Shown here: one piece after another, positions 1-8,162 of the stretch | Numbering within the stretch: position 1 is the stretch's first letter | How the letters are laid out: every line of letters starts with the position of its first letter | Assembly: GCA_017430455.1 (NCBI GenBank) | Contig: JAFRMX010000006.1 | Span: 1-39,993 of the forward strand | Reading direction: 5' to 3' | DNA from: Oscillospiraceae bacterium | Lineage (GTDB): Bacteria; Bacillota; Clostridia; Oscillospirales; Oscillospiraceae | Length of the DNA stretch: 39,993 nt | The notes under the pieces: generated by a model | What the model saw: only the letters and a program-made list of their open reading frames with translations | Told to the model about the DNA's origin: nothing | Databases searched by the model: none | Program-made: the position numbers and the translations under genes

Positions 1-160
1 TCAGCTCTCAAAAGAATCTTTTATTTCAGTCTGTTTCTTCTCAGACCTTTTTGTAAAGAACCCATCTTTGGTGCGCTGCTTCCTTACCGGAAACAGCTTA
101 CTTTTCGTTCTGTTTTGTTCAATTTTCAAGGTACATCGCCCAGCCTCTCTTGAGGCGAGC
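1..160 (-). other. Leader region of a probable rRNA operon leaving the left edge
   Basis: Read on the minus strand, this is an untranslated leader downstream of a very strong promoter. It contains a GCCTC/GAGGC hairpin (about 132-145), a TACCTTGAAAATTGAACA-type segment like those in clostridial rRNA leaders and spacers, a boxA-like TTCTTTACAAA stretch, and a GTCTG/CAGAC hairpin. No coding sequence fits. The rRNA gene itself is outside the window, so the assignment is inferred from promoter strength and leader motifs. A leader of another stable RNA is the alternative. Confidence 0.55.
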
Positions 161-166
161 TTGATT

Positions 167-196
167 AATATAGCACCGTGAGTTCCGCTTTGTCAA
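167..196 (-). promoter_or_regulatory. Strong rRNA-type promoter reading left
   Basis: The minus strand shows TTGACA (196-191), an 18-bp spacer and TATATT (172-167). Directly upstream (197-245) lie repeated A/T tracts like an UP element. Transcription would start near 160 and run out of the left edge. Confidence 0.7.
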
Positions 197-281
197 GGTT
201 TTTTTTCAGCTTTTTTCAAGCTTTTTTTCGACCGCAAAATATTGATTTTTTATGGCCTTCAAACACTATATCTGTAAACGC

Positions 282-306
282 AAAAATGCCCCGCCAGAGG
301 CGGGGC
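282..306 (-). terminator. Terminator of ychF
   Basis: A perfect 8-bp GC stem, GCCCCGCC (288-295) and GGCGGGGC (299-306), with a 3-nt loop. On the minus strand it is followed by a run of T, 20 bases after the ychF stop codon. Confidence 0.85.
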
Positions 307-326
307 AGATGAGAGATCAGATCTTT

Positions 327-1418
327 CTAAACGTTGAAGCGAAACAGCGTGACGTCTCCGTCCTGCATGACGTAGTCCTTGCCCTCGCTGCGCACCAAGC
401 CCTTCTCCTTGCACGCGGCCATCGAGCCGTTTGCCCTGAGGTCGTCGAAGGCGACTATCTCGGCTCTTATGAAGCCCCTCTCGAAATCGCTGTGGATCTT
501 TCCGGCAGCCTGCGGCGCTTTTGTGCCTCTCTTTATTGTCCACGCCCTGCACTCGTCTGATCCGCAGGTAAGGAAGGATATGAGCCCCAGAAGGTCGTAG
601 GAGCACTTTATCATCCTGTCGAGCCCCGACTCCTCGAGCCCCAGCTCCTCAAGGAACATCAGCTTGTCGTCGGGCTCCAGCTCTGCCATCTCCTCCTCGA
701 CCTTGGCGCAGATCGGAAGGACCTTGGCGTTCTCCTTGTCCGCTATTTCCTTGACCGCTTTGTAGTAGGGGTTGTTCTCAAAATCCGAGACCCCGTCCTC
801 GTCCATGTTCGCGGCAAAGATTATGGGCTTCGCGGTGAGAAGGTCCGAAGTCGCTATTATCTCTGCCGCGTCCTTGTCGCACTCGAAGCTTCTCGCGGAA
901 TTGCCGTCGTTCAAATGCTCGCGCAGGGCCTCGAAGACCTCCGCCTCCTTCAGGAACTTCCTGTCGCCCTTGGCGGCTTTTCTGGCCTTGTCTATGCGTC
1001 TGTCGATCATCTCGATGTCCGCCATGATGAGCTCGAGGTCTATTATGCCTATGTCCCTCGCCGGGTCCGTGCTGCCCTCCACATGGATGACGTTCTCGTC
1101 GTCGAAGCATCTGACCACATGGACGATCGCGTCGGTCGCCCTGATGTTTCCGAGGAACTTGTTGCCAAGGCCCTCGCCCTTCGAGGCGCCCTTTACAAGC
1201 CCCGCTATGTCGACGAACTCTATGACCGCCGGGGTGTGCTTTTTCGGAGAGTACATCTCCGTGAGGAAATCGAGCCGCTTGTCAGGCACCTGCACCATCC
1301 CAACATTGGGCTCTATCGTGCAGAACGGGAAATTCTGGGCCTGCGCCCCCGCGTTCGTTATGGCGTTGAACAATGTGGATTTTCCGACGTTCGGAAGTCC
1401 TACTATTCCGAGTTTCAT
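327..1418 (-). CDS. ychF: Ribosome-binding ATPase YchF
   Basis: A 363-residue P-loop ATPase of the Obg/YchF (OLA1) family. It binds ribosomes and hydrolyses ATP rather than GTP, with roles in translation and stress signalling. The P-loop GLPNVGKST is at residues 7-15, the G3-like DIAGLVKGASKGEGLG segment follows near residue 70, and the position of the GTPase specificity motif NKxD reads NMDE, as is typical of ATP-preferring YchF. The C-terminal TGS-like domain (about 280-363) contains the usual ARAWTI/RRGTKAPQAAGKIHSDFERGFIRAE-type block seen here as RAWTIKRGTKAPQAA. Length is normal. It is the last gene of a leftward run after the PfkB kinase (27-bp gap) and ends in a strong terminator. Confidence 0.97.
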   Translation of the reverse strand: MKLGIVGLPNVGKSTLFNAITNAGAQAQNFPFCTIEPNVGMVQVPDKRLDFLTEMYSPKKHTPAVIEFVDIAGLVKGASKGEGLGNKFLGNIRATDAIVHVVRCFDDENVIHVEGSTDPARDIGIIDLELIMADIEMIDRRIDKARKAAKGDRKFLKEAEVFEALREHLNDGNSARSFECDKDAAEIIATSDLLTAKPIIFAANMDEDGVSDFENNPYYKAVKEIADKENAKVLPICAKVEEEMAELEPDDKLMFLEELGLEESGLDRMIKCSYDLLGLISFLTCGSDECRAWTIKRGTKAPQAAGKIHSDFERGFIRAEIVAFDDLRANGSMAACKEKGLVRSEGKDYVMQDGDVTLFRFNV

Positions 1419-1445
1419 ATTATCCGGTACCTTTCAGATCTGAGA

Positions 1446-2378
1446 TTATTCTTCGACTTCTATATCGATCCCGAGCTCCCTGGGGAGGAATCTGGGACAG
1501 ACGTTTTCGCTGGACATTATGACCGAGGAGGCAAGCCTCGTCCCTATCTCCACGGCCTCGCCCAGCGTCTTGCCGTATGTAAGGCCCGCGGCGACTCCCG
1601 CGCAGAAGGCGTCTCCGGCCCCTGTCGTGTCCTTGACCTCGACGGGATTTGCCGGGACAAAGCCCCTGTTCCCGCTGAGCTCGGCGTACACGGAGCCCCT
1701 GCTGCCGAGAGTGACGACCATCGAGGGGATGTTGGCATTGGTTATCTTGTCTAACAGGACCTTTTCCATCTCTTCGGGCTCCCTGTCCGAGAGATCCTCC
1801 ACAAAGAGTATGCCCGCCTCCTCCTCGTTGCAGATGACGCAGTCCATGGATTTCATGAAATCGCGCCGCTCCGCCGCCAGGGTCATGTTTGCCACGACGG
1901 CAAAGATCTTCTTGCCGTATTTTTCAGCAAGAGCTATGCTCCTCTTTATTATCTCCTTGCCGAGGTCTATCTCGATAACGACGCTGTCGGCATTTTTGAA
2001 GATCTCATCGCCCTCCTCCTCGAGAAGGCGCTCGAGCGCCTTCTGGTCGGGTCTCTTGGAGACGCTTCCGGCCAAATCCCCGCTGTTGTCGAAAACGGCC
2101 AGCCACATTCCCATCGAGTCGGGAACGGAGCGCACATATTTCGTGTCGACTTTGTGGTTTTCAAGCTTGCGCTTTACCTCCTCGCCGGTCCCGTTGTTGT
2201 CGACCAGTCCGATAAAGGAAGGTCTCAGCTCGAGATTTGCTATATCCTCGACGACGTTTCGCGCGACTCCGCCGTGTATGAACTCGACGCTCCCGGCGTT
2301 TCTGCCCGTGGGGAGATAGGTGTTGTAGGGGAAGCCCTTGATATCGACGAAGACTGTTCCTATTACGGCGATGCCCAT
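1446..2378 (-). CDS. PfkB/ribokinase-family carbohydrate or nucleoside kinase
   Basis: A 310-residue kinase of the PfkB family, which phosphorylates sugars or nucleosides with ATP. The N-terminal beta-strand with VIGTVFVDIKG, a Gly-rich GGVARNVVEDIANL substrate-binding segment and the C-terminal DTTGAGDAFCAGVAAG signature with the catalytic Asp are all present. The GGVARNVVEDI form resembles the pseudouridine-kinase (PsuK/YeiC) branch, but no PsuG glycosidase is next to it, so the substrate is left open. It lies between the lipoprotein gene (41-bp gap) and ychF on the same strand. The gap holds a tandem 16-bp repeat (AATAAAGAACAGTAAG-like, two copies at about 2393-2428) and only a weak ribosome binding site. 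Confidence 0.85.
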   Translation of the reverse strand: MGIAVIGTVFVDIKGFPYNTYLPTGRNAGSVEFIHGGVARNVVEDIANLELRPSFIGLVDNNGTGEEVKRKLENHKVDTKYVRSVPDSMGMWLAVFDNSGDLAGSVSKRPDQKALERLLEEEGDEIFKNADSVVIEIDLGKEIIKRSIALAEKYGKKIFAVVANMTLAAERRDFMKSMDCVICNEEEAGILFVEDLSDREPEEMEKVLLDKITNANIPSMVVTLGSRGSVYAELSGNRGFVPANPVEVKDTTGAGDAFCAGVAAGLTYGKTLGEAVEIGTRLASSVIMSSENVCPRFLPRELGIDIEVEE

Positions 2379-2419
2379 CTGCTTATTCTATCCTTACTGT
2401 TCTTTATTCTTACTGTTCT

Positions 2420-3613
2420 TTATTTATACTGAGAAAAGGGAGTGTAGTTTATAACGCCCGTGTCCGCTCCCCAGATGTCCATGAGCTCCGCGGCTCTTGC
2501 CTCTGTAGTATATGCCGAGGAGGTCTTCACTCCCGTGAAGGGCTCGACGTAATGGTTGAAGTACTGCCAGAAATACACGCCGTTTGCGTCGACATCGGAG
2601 TAGAGGAAGTCCTTCTGAAGCAGGTAGTCGGGCTCGGAGGTCGAGAAGTACGATGCCGAAATGAGGGTATAGGCAGCTCCTCCGGAGCCTCTGTTGTATA
2701 TGACTCCCGTTCTGCCGAGCCAGTAGAGGTTTCTCTCCCAGCCCTTCAGGGCATGGACACTCTGCCCGTTTATGACCGTATAGATGTCGTCGAGATTTCC
2801 TTTGGGCCCGTCCGCGACGTAGCCGAGTATGAGCTCATCGGTCCCGTTCGAGTCCAGATCGAGGAAAGCGTAGCCGATCTCGTTGAGTCTGCTGCCCGCG
2901 TCGGAGAGGCCGTAGAAGCTGTTGAGCCCGTTATCTTCAAGAGTCTGTCTGTCCCAGCCCTCCGAGAAAGCGCGGCTGTACGCGTCGAGAACGCTTTTGT
3001 AGATCGCAGTGTCTGTCGCCTGGTCAGCTATGGGAGCCGCCGCGTACTCCTTGACGGTGAACTGTCTGACGATGATGTCCGTCGTGGTCTTGCGCCCGCT
3101 GTCATCCGCTGTCGCCGTGACGGTATACGTGTAAGTTCCGGCGCCGAGCTGCCCGAAGGACAGGTCGTTGTTTATGGTCTCGTGTATATCCAGAGTCGGC
3201 TTGTTCGGTTTGTAGACCTGCGATGAGATCGCTATCTTTCCGTTTGAGTCCGTGACCTTCGCGTAGACCTCTGTCAGAACGCCCGAGCTTGCCGACACGA
3301 TGCCTTTAATGCCGAATTTCTTCCCGGCTGTCAGAGTCTCGGGGTATCTCTCCCCGCTCACGCTGATCACGGGGCCGAGCAGGGCCGCGGGTGAAGGAGT
3401 GGGAGTAGGCTCGGGAGTCGCCTCAGGCGTCGGCTCGGGAGTCGTTTCTGGAACAGGCTCGGGAGTCGCTTCGGGAGCCGGAGCGGTCGCTTCGGGAACC
3501 GGAGCTTCGGTCGCGGGAACGGGCGTCGCCTCAGGCTCTTTCGAGGCGGCTCCGCAGGCGGCCGTGCCCAGGATCACAGACAGCACCAGCAGCAATACCA
3601 GTATCTTTTTCAT
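2420..3613 (-). CDS. Proline-rich lipoprotein of unknown function
   Basis: A 397-residue exported lipoprotein. The signal peptide is followed by a TAAC lipobox with the acylated Cys at residue 20. Residues 25-75 are a low-complexity linker of Pro/Glu/Thr/Ala (TPEP-type repeats), expected to cross the cell wall. Residues ~78-190 look like an Ig-like or Big-type beta-sandwich (GTYTYTVTATADDSG). The C-terminal half has a DLDSNGTDELILGY segment, an integrin/FG-GAP-like acidic motif often seen in clostridial surface proteins. No catalytic motif is recognised. Its own promoter lies at 3668-3696. A cell-surface binding or sensing role is inference only. Confidence 0.8.
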   Translation of the reverse strand: MKKILVLLLVLSVILGTAACGAASKEPEATPVPATEAPVPEATAPAPEATPEPVPETTPEPTPEATPEPTPTPSPAALLGPVISVSGERYPETLTAGKKFGIKGIVSASSGVLTEVYAKVTDSNGKIAISSQVYKPNKPTLDIHETINNDLSFGQLGAGTYTYTVTATADDSGRKTTTDIIVRQFTVKEYAAAPIADQATDTAIYKSVLDAYSRAFSEGWDRQTLEDNGLNSFYGLSDAGSRLNEIGYAFLDLDSNGTDELILGYVADGPKGNLDDIYTVINGQSVHALKGWERNLYWLGRTGVIYNRGSGGAAYTLISASYFSTSEPDYLLQKDFLYSDVDANGVYFWQYFNHYVEPFTGVKTSSAYTTEARAAELMDIWGADTGVINYTPFSQYK

Positions 3614-3667
3614 TGTGTTCTTCTTTCTGCAATATATGCAAGTGTATAAATTATGTTAACCTAACCG

Positions 3668-3696
3668 ATATTAGCACCGGCATTTTTATTTGTCAA
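3668..3696 (-). promoter_or_regulatory. Promoter of the lipoprotein gene
   Basis: The minus strand shows TTGACA (3696-3691), a 17-bp spacer and TAATAT (3673-3668), about 55 bases upstream of the lipoprotein start codon. Confidence 0.75.
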
Positions 3697-3701
3697 TGCT
3701 T

Positions 3702-4895
3702 TCAGATGAATACCGATTCTTTCAGCCTCTTCATAGCCTCCTCGGCGAGACTGTAGGGCAGCGCGAAGTTCATTCTTATGGTGTCCGGCCAGTTGAAGGC
3801 CTCACCGTCCTGCCAGATGACGCCCTTTCTGACGCCTCTGTGCTGGAGCTCCTTTATCGAAATGCCCTTCGATGCACAGAATTCCGAGCAGTCGAGGTAG
3901 AGCATATAGGTCCCCTGTGGCTTCGAGACCTTCACTCCGGGGAGGTTCCCGTCTATGAAGCTGCAGGCAAAACTGAGGTTTTTGTCGATGGCTCCGATCA
4001 TCTCCTCTGCCCACTGCTCTCCTTCCATGCTGAAGGCGCCGGTGAGCGCGTGCATGGAGAGCACATTCTGGCTGTTGTAGTGGCTCATCTCCTCAAAACG
4101 CCTGATCCTCGCGCGAAGCTCCTTATTATATATAATATGGTAGGAGCCTATCAGCCCCGCGAGGCTGAAGGTCTTGCTGGGCGCGTAGAGGGCGACCGTT
4201 CTGTTTCTGGCGTCCTCCGAAACGCTCTGCGTGGGGATATGCTTAAAGCCGGGCATTATTATATCGGACCAGATCTCATCGGAGATGACAGTGCAGCCGT
4301 TGTCTTTATAGACCTGCATGGCTTTTTCGATCTCCTGCCTCTCCCAGACTCTTCCGGTGGGGTTGTGCGGGGAGCAGAAGATGCAGACCCTGATATCGTT
4401 TTCCTTTATTTTTCTGCCCATGTCCTCATAATCCATGCGCCAGATGCCGTTTTCATCCCTTTTGAGCTTTGAGAGGACTATGTTTCTTCCGATGGCATCG
4501 AGCGTATGGGTAAAGCCTATATAGGTCGGGGCGTGGAGCAGAATATTCTCTCCGGGGCAGGTCAGCACCTGAACTGCCGAGCTGAGTCCGCCCAGAACCC
4601 CGTTTTCATAGCCTATGTCGTCCTTTTCAAGGCCAGATACTCCGTTACGCCTTTCCTGCCAGGAGATTATGCTGTCATAATACCTGTCCGACAGCGAAAA
4701 ATAGCCGAAATGGGCCTTATCCGTTCTCTCGCGGATCGCCTTCAGGATGGAAGGCGCCGTCGGGAAGCTCATATCGGCGATCCACATGTTTATCCTGCTG
4801 ACCCCCTCTTCGGGCTGAACACCCTCGAAAGGTATCTTTTCAGCCGCGAGACAGTCCTCGTTTCTTTCCATCACGGTTTCAAAATCGTACTTCAT
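3702..4895 (-). CDS. PatB/MalY-family PLP-dependent C-S lyase (cystathionine beta-lyase type)
   Basis: A 397-residue fold-type I PLP enzyme of the MalY/PatB subgroup. Members cleave the C-S bond of cystathionine or cysteine, or act as aminotransferases. The features seen are the N-terminal MWIADMSFPTAP segment, CSPHNPTGRVW near residue 174, SDEIW with the PLP-contacting Asp206, and the Schiff-base lysine in SKTFSLAGL (Lys241). Length is typical. A GAGGAG ribosome binding site precedes the ATG. The gene sits downstream of thrS beyond a terminator and is probably transcribed on its own. Substrate choice between cystathionine lyase and aminotransferase cannot be decided from sequence. Confidence 0.9.
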   Translation of the reverse strand: MKYDFETVMERNEDCLAAEKIPFEGVQPEEGVSRINMWIADMSFPTAPSILKAIRERTDKAHFGYFSLSDRYYDSIISWQERRNGVSGLEKDDIGYENGVLGGLSSAVQVLTCPGENILLHAPTYIGFTHTLDAIGRNIVLSKLKRDENGIWRMDYEDMGRKIKENDIRVCIFCSPHNPTGRVWERQEIEKAMQVYKDNGCTVISDEIWSDIIMPGFKHIPTQSVSEDARNRTVALYAPSKTFSLAGLIGSYHIIYNKELRARIRRFEEMSHYNSQNVLSMHALTGAFSMEGEQWAEEMIGAIDKNLSFACSFIDGNLPGVKVSKPQGTYMLYLDCSEFCASKGISIKELQHRGVRKGVIWQDGEAFNWPDTIRMNFALPYSLAEEAMKRLKESVFI

Positions 4896-4935
4896 CTCAG
4901 CTCTCCTCTGTTAAGATGCACATTCATAAGGGGAA

Positions 4936-4965
4936 GCCTCCCCGGCGTCTATGTGCCGGGAAGGC
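4936..4965 (-). terminator. Terminator of thrS
   Basis: An 11-bp stem, GCCTCCCCGGC (4936-4946) and GCCGGGAAGGC (4955-4965), with an 8-nt loop, 25 bases after the thrS stop. The T-rich tail on the minus strand is short (TTCCCCTT). Confidence 0.65.
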
Positions 4966-4989
4966 TCTGTTTCGGACAGTTCTTTCGGA

Positions 4990-6825
4990 TCATTCCGCGG
5001 GATTGACAAGCTCGAGGGTCCTCTCGGCGTTGAGCTTCCTGCACATCTCGACGAACTTATCGAGGGGCACGTCGTGGATCTGGTTTGAAGAACCTCTCAT
5101 GCTGACCGAGAGAGTGTCGGTCTCCGCTTCCTTGTCGCCGAGGACCAGAATGTACGGATCCTTGTAGCCGCGGAATTTCTTGATCTTGTTGTTCATATGG
5201 GTATCCGTGTAGTCTGCTTCGACTCTCACGCCTGCCGCGGTGAGGGCTTTCTCGACCTTCTCCGCGTATTCGTTGTGCGAGGTCCTGATCGGGACCAGGG
5301 CAACCTGGTAGGGGCAGAGCCAGAACGGGAAGGCACCCTTGAAGTGTTCTGTTATGATGCCCGTGAATCTCTCGAAGGAGCCGAGCAGAGCCCTGTGTAT
5401 TACTATGGGCATCTTCAGCGTCCCGTCCTGATCCTGGTAGGTCAGGCCGAAATTGTGCGGGAGCTGGAAGTCGAGCTGGACTGTGCCGCACTGCCACTCG
5501 CGGCCGAGCGCGTCCTTTATCTGGAGGTCTATCTTCGGGCCGTAGAAGGCGCCGTCTCCCTCGTTGATCTCGTAGTTGCCCTCGCCGTATTTTTCGTCGA
5601 GTATCTGTTTAAGCGAAGCCTCGGCCTTGTTCCAGACCTCGATATCGCCCATGTAGTCGTCGGGTCTTGTCGAGAATTCCGCTCTGTATGTGATGCCGAA
5701 GGTCTTGTATTCGCGGTCCGCAAGCTCGATGATCCTCATGATCTCGTCGCGGATCATGTCCTCCGTAACGAAGGTGTGGTCGTCATCCTGCCTGAACTCC
5801 TGGACTCTGAACAGGCCGTTCAGCTGGCCGGATTTCTCCTTGCGGTGAAGGACATCCATCTCGCTGTAGCGGATTGGCAGCTCCTTGTAGGAGTGGCTTC
5901 TGCGCTTGTATGTCATCATCGCGTTCGGGCAGTTCATCGGTTTCGCGGCCATGGTGTCCTCAGCCTCGATGCTGTAGCAGCTGCAGGGCGCGGAGGCCTC
6001 TTTGATCTCGGTTTCGGGCTCGACTCCCTCGGTGATCCCGGGGATGAGGAACATGTTGTTGACATAGTGGGCCCAGTGTCCGCTGACGATCCAGAGGCGC
6101 TTGTTGTTTATGAGCGGCGCGGAGATCTCTGTGTAGCCGTATTCGTCCTGAAGCTCTCTGACGAATTTCATCAGCTCCCTGTACATGATCCAGCCTCTGG
6201 GCAGCCAGTAGGCCATGCCGGGAGCCGTATCCTGGAAGGTGAAGAGGTCGAGGGCCGCGCCGATCTTCTTGTGGTCTCTCTCGAGAGCTTCCTTGACCCA
6301 TGCGATATGGGCCTTGAGCTCGTCCTTTGTCTCGAACGCGTAGAGATAGATCCTCTGGAGCATGTCGCGCTTCTCGTCGCCTCTCCAGTACGCGCTGGAG
6401 GCGGATCTGACCTGGTAGGCAACGCTCATAAGCTCCTGGGAATTGCTCACGTGAGGGCCTCTGCAGAGATCGACGAAGTCGTCGCCGGTCCTGTAGACCG
6501 TGATCTTCTCATCCTCTGGCAGATCCTCTATGAGCTCGACCTTGTATTTCTGATCCTTGAAGAGCTCCAAGGCCTCTGTTCTGGTGAGCTCGCTGCAGGT
6601 CCAATCCTCGCGGCGCCTGATTATCTCGCGCATCCTGTTCTCGATGGTCTTGTAGTCGTCTGCCGTGACGGCGCGCGGAAGCAGGAAATCGTAGTAGCAG
6701 CCGTCCGCTATCTGGGGGCCTATCGCCAGCTGTACATTTTCCTTTCCGAATATCTCAATTACCGCCTTGGCCATTATGTGGGCCAGGGAGTGGCGGTAGA
6801 CTTCTTTAAACTGTTCTTTATCCAT
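4990..6825 (-). CDS. thrS: Threonyl-tRNA synthetase lacking the TGS domain
   Basis: A 611-residue class II synthetase that charges tRNA-Thr. It begins directly at the editing domain: the HxxxH motif is at His12-His16, and the DLCRGPH block is near 119-125. The catalytic core carries the expected zinc ligands Cys299 (MNCPN), His350 (DDDHTF) and His477 (VIHRALLGSFERF), and the C-terminal anticodon-binding domain is complete. The ~60-residue N-terminal TGS domain of the common form is absent. No upstream in-frame coding sequence exists, and AAGGAGAG precedes the ATG, so this is not a wrong start. About 30 extra residues (262-293, with CSC) sit just before MNCPN. No T-box leader is seen; a TACAAT -10 lies near 6872. 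Confidence 0.95.
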   Translation of the reverse strand: MDKEQFKEVYRHSLAHIMAKAVIEIFGKENVQLAIGPQIADGCYYDFLLPRAVTADDYKTIENRMREIIRRREDWTCSELTRTEALELFKDQKYKVELIEDLPEDEKITVYRTGDDFVDLCRGPHVSNSQELMSVAYQVRSASSAYWRGDEKRDMLQRIYLYAFETKDELKAHIAWVKEALERDHKKIGAALDLFTFQDTAPGMAYWLPRGWIMYRELMKFVRELQDEYGYTEISAPLINNKRLWIVSGHWAHYVNNMFLIPGITEGVEPETEIKEASAPCSCYSIEAEDTMAAKPMNCPNAMMTYKRRSHSYKELPIRYSEMDVLHRKEKSGQLNGLFRVQEFRQDDDHTFVTEDMIRDEIMRIIELADREYKTFGITYRAEFSTRPDDYMGDIEVWNKAEASLKQILDEKYGEGNYEINEGDGAFYGPKIDLQIKDALGREWQCGTVQLDFQLPHNFGLTYQDQDGTLKMPIVIHRALLGSFERFTGIITEHFKGAFPFWLCPYQVALVPIRTSHNEYAEKVEKALTAAGVRVEADYTDTHMNNKIKKFRGYKDPYILVLGDKEAETDTLSVSMRGSSNQIHDVPLDKFVEMCRKLNAERTLELVNPAE

Positions 6826-7029
6826 TCTGTCCTGTTCTCTCCTTCGCTTTTGGAATTACCTGTAGATTGTACCATAAAATTTCAAGAATAAAAGAACTTT
6901 TTCAGCCCGTTTTCCATGAAATTGCTCTGCGGGAGCCAAATATCTTTCATTTTGGCTGTCCCCGTGATATAATGCCCCGGATCAAATATAATATAAACCA
7001 TTTAACATCTGTTGCGGAGGTACGAAGGC

Positions 7030-7602
7030 ATGGATAAACTGACTGTTGAAGAAGCAAAACGCCTGAACGGCACCATGGTAACGGAGGAACATCTGAAGCT
7101 CCACGCCGCAAATGTCGCCGCCTGCATGGGTGCGATGGCCCGGCACTTCGGTGAGGATAAGGAGCACTGGGAGGCCGTCGGGTATCTGCACGACTACGAT
7201 TACGAGAAATATCCCGAAGAGCACCTTGCCCATACGGAGGAGCCTCTGAGAGAGGCCGGAGTTCCCGAGGAGGATATCCGCGCCATACTGAGCCACGGCT
7301 ACGGAATATGCACCGATGTGGAGCCTCTGAGCGCTATGGAAAAGAGCCTCTTCACCGTGGACGAGCTCAGCGGCATCATCCAGGCAGCGGCCAGGATGCG
7401 CCCGAACGGCATTACGGACATGGAGGTCAAGAGCTTCATGAAGAAATGGAAGGACAAGAAATTTGCCGCGAAGTGCGACAGGCCTCTCATACTGAAGGGC
7501 TGTGAGATGCTGGGGATGGATATAAAGGACGTCTCGGAGATCTGTATCAGCGGAATGAAGGAGCACGCAGCCGAGCTGCAGCTGACAGGCACGGAAGAAT
7601 AA
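7030..7602 (+). CDS. HD-domain protein, putative phosphohydrolase
   Basis: A 190-residue protein of the HD superfamily of metal-dependent phosphohydrolases. The conserved histidines and the HD pair are visible in the segment LKLHAANVAACM...GYLHDYDYEKYPEEH (about residues 22-60), with a further SHGYG about 35 residues later. The ATG at 7030 is chosen because GGAGG lies 9 bases upstream; a TTG at 7012 would overlap that site. A TATAAT box at 6968-6973 may serve the promoter, with a poor -35. It is followed after 33 bases by the NifX-like gene, so the two are probably co-transcribed. The substrate is unknown. Confidence 0.8.
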   Translation: MDKLTVEEAKRLNGTMVTEEHLKLHAANVAACMGAMARHFGEDKEHWEAVGYLHDYDYEKYPEEHLAHTEEPLREAGVPEEDIRAILSHGYGICTDVEPLSAMEKSLFTVDELSGIIQAAARMRPNGITDMEVKSFMKKWKDKKFAAKCDRPLILKGCEMLGMDIKDVSEICISGMKEHAAELQLTGTEE

Positions 7603-7635
7603 AAAAACCTTGAAAGAAATAAAGGAGAAAACACC

Positions 7636-8079
7636 ATGAGAGTAGCAGTCACCTACGACATTGCAAGCGGAGAAATATTCCAGCATTTCGGAAGGACGGA
7701 GTATTTCAAGTTCTACGATATCGAGGACGGAAAGATCACCGATTCCAAGGTCGCAAGCACCGACGGCCAGGGTCACGGAGCGCTGGCATGGCTTCTGCAG
7801 GGAGTTGGTGCGGATACGCTGATCTGCGGAGGCATCGGAGGAGGAGCACAGTCCGCTCTGAGTCAGGTGGGGATCACACTGTACGGCGGAGTCACCGGCT
7901 CTGCAGACGAGGCTGTGAACAGACTTATCGCGGGCACTCTGGAATATGACCCCAATGTCGTCTGCAACCACCATCACGATCACGGCGACGGAGACTGCGG
8001 TCACCATCATCAAGAGGACGGAGAGGGCTGCTGCGGGCATCATCACGACCATGACGAGGGCGGCTGCTGCCACGACTGA
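7636..8079 (+). CDS. NifX/NifB-like (dinitrogenase Fe-Mo cofactor-binding family) protein with His/Cys-rich tail
   Basis: A 147-residue protein. Residues 1-105 match the small alpha/beta fold of the Fe-Mo cofactor-binding family (RVAVTYD start, HFGRTEYFKFYDIEDGKI, and a GADTLICGGIGGGA loop). In non-diazotrophs these proteins are linked to Fe-S or metal handling. Residues 110-147 form a tail with 12 histidines and 6 cysteines in repeated HHHDH/CCGHHH units, which should bind several transition-metal ions such as Ni, Zn or Fe. An AAAGGAG site precedes the ATG. It follows the HD gene by 33 bases and ends before a strong terminator. No nif genes are nearby, so nitrogen fixation is not implied. 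Confidence 0.88.
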   Translation: MRVAVTYDIASGEIFQHFGRTEYFKFYDIEDGKITDSKVASTDGQGHGALAWLLQGVGADTLICGGIGGGAQSALSQVGITLYGGVTGSADEAVNRLIAGTLEYDPNVVCNHHHDHGDGDCGHHHQEDGEGCCGHHHDHDEGGCCHD

Positions 8080-8101
8080 TTTCCGGATAATTGTCAATAA
8101 T

Positions 8102-8128
8102 AAAAGGCGCGAGATCATCGCGCCTTTT
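8102..8128. terminator. Bidirectional terminator between convergent genes
   Basis: A perfect 11-bp stem, AAAAGGCGCGA (8102-8112) and TCGCGCCTTTT (8118-8128), with A and T tracts on both sides. It lies between the rightward NifX-like gene and the leftward DUF937 gene and can serve both. Confidence 0.9.
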
Positions 8129-8162
8129 ATATATGTAATTTTGTGTTCCGCTTTGAAGCTGC

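Noticed and set aside
5197..6891. 564-codon plus-strand open frame antisense to thrS
   Set aside because: The opposite strand encodes an unmistakable threonyl-tRNA synthetase.
6826..6990. T-box riboswitch upstream of thrS
   Set aside because: I looked for the conserved AGGGTGGNACCGCG bulge and a terminator/antiterminator pair and found neither.
6982..8118. 378-codon minus-strand open frame over the HD and NifX-like genes
   Set aside because: Antisense shadow; both plus-strand genes have ribosome sites, known folds and a terminator.
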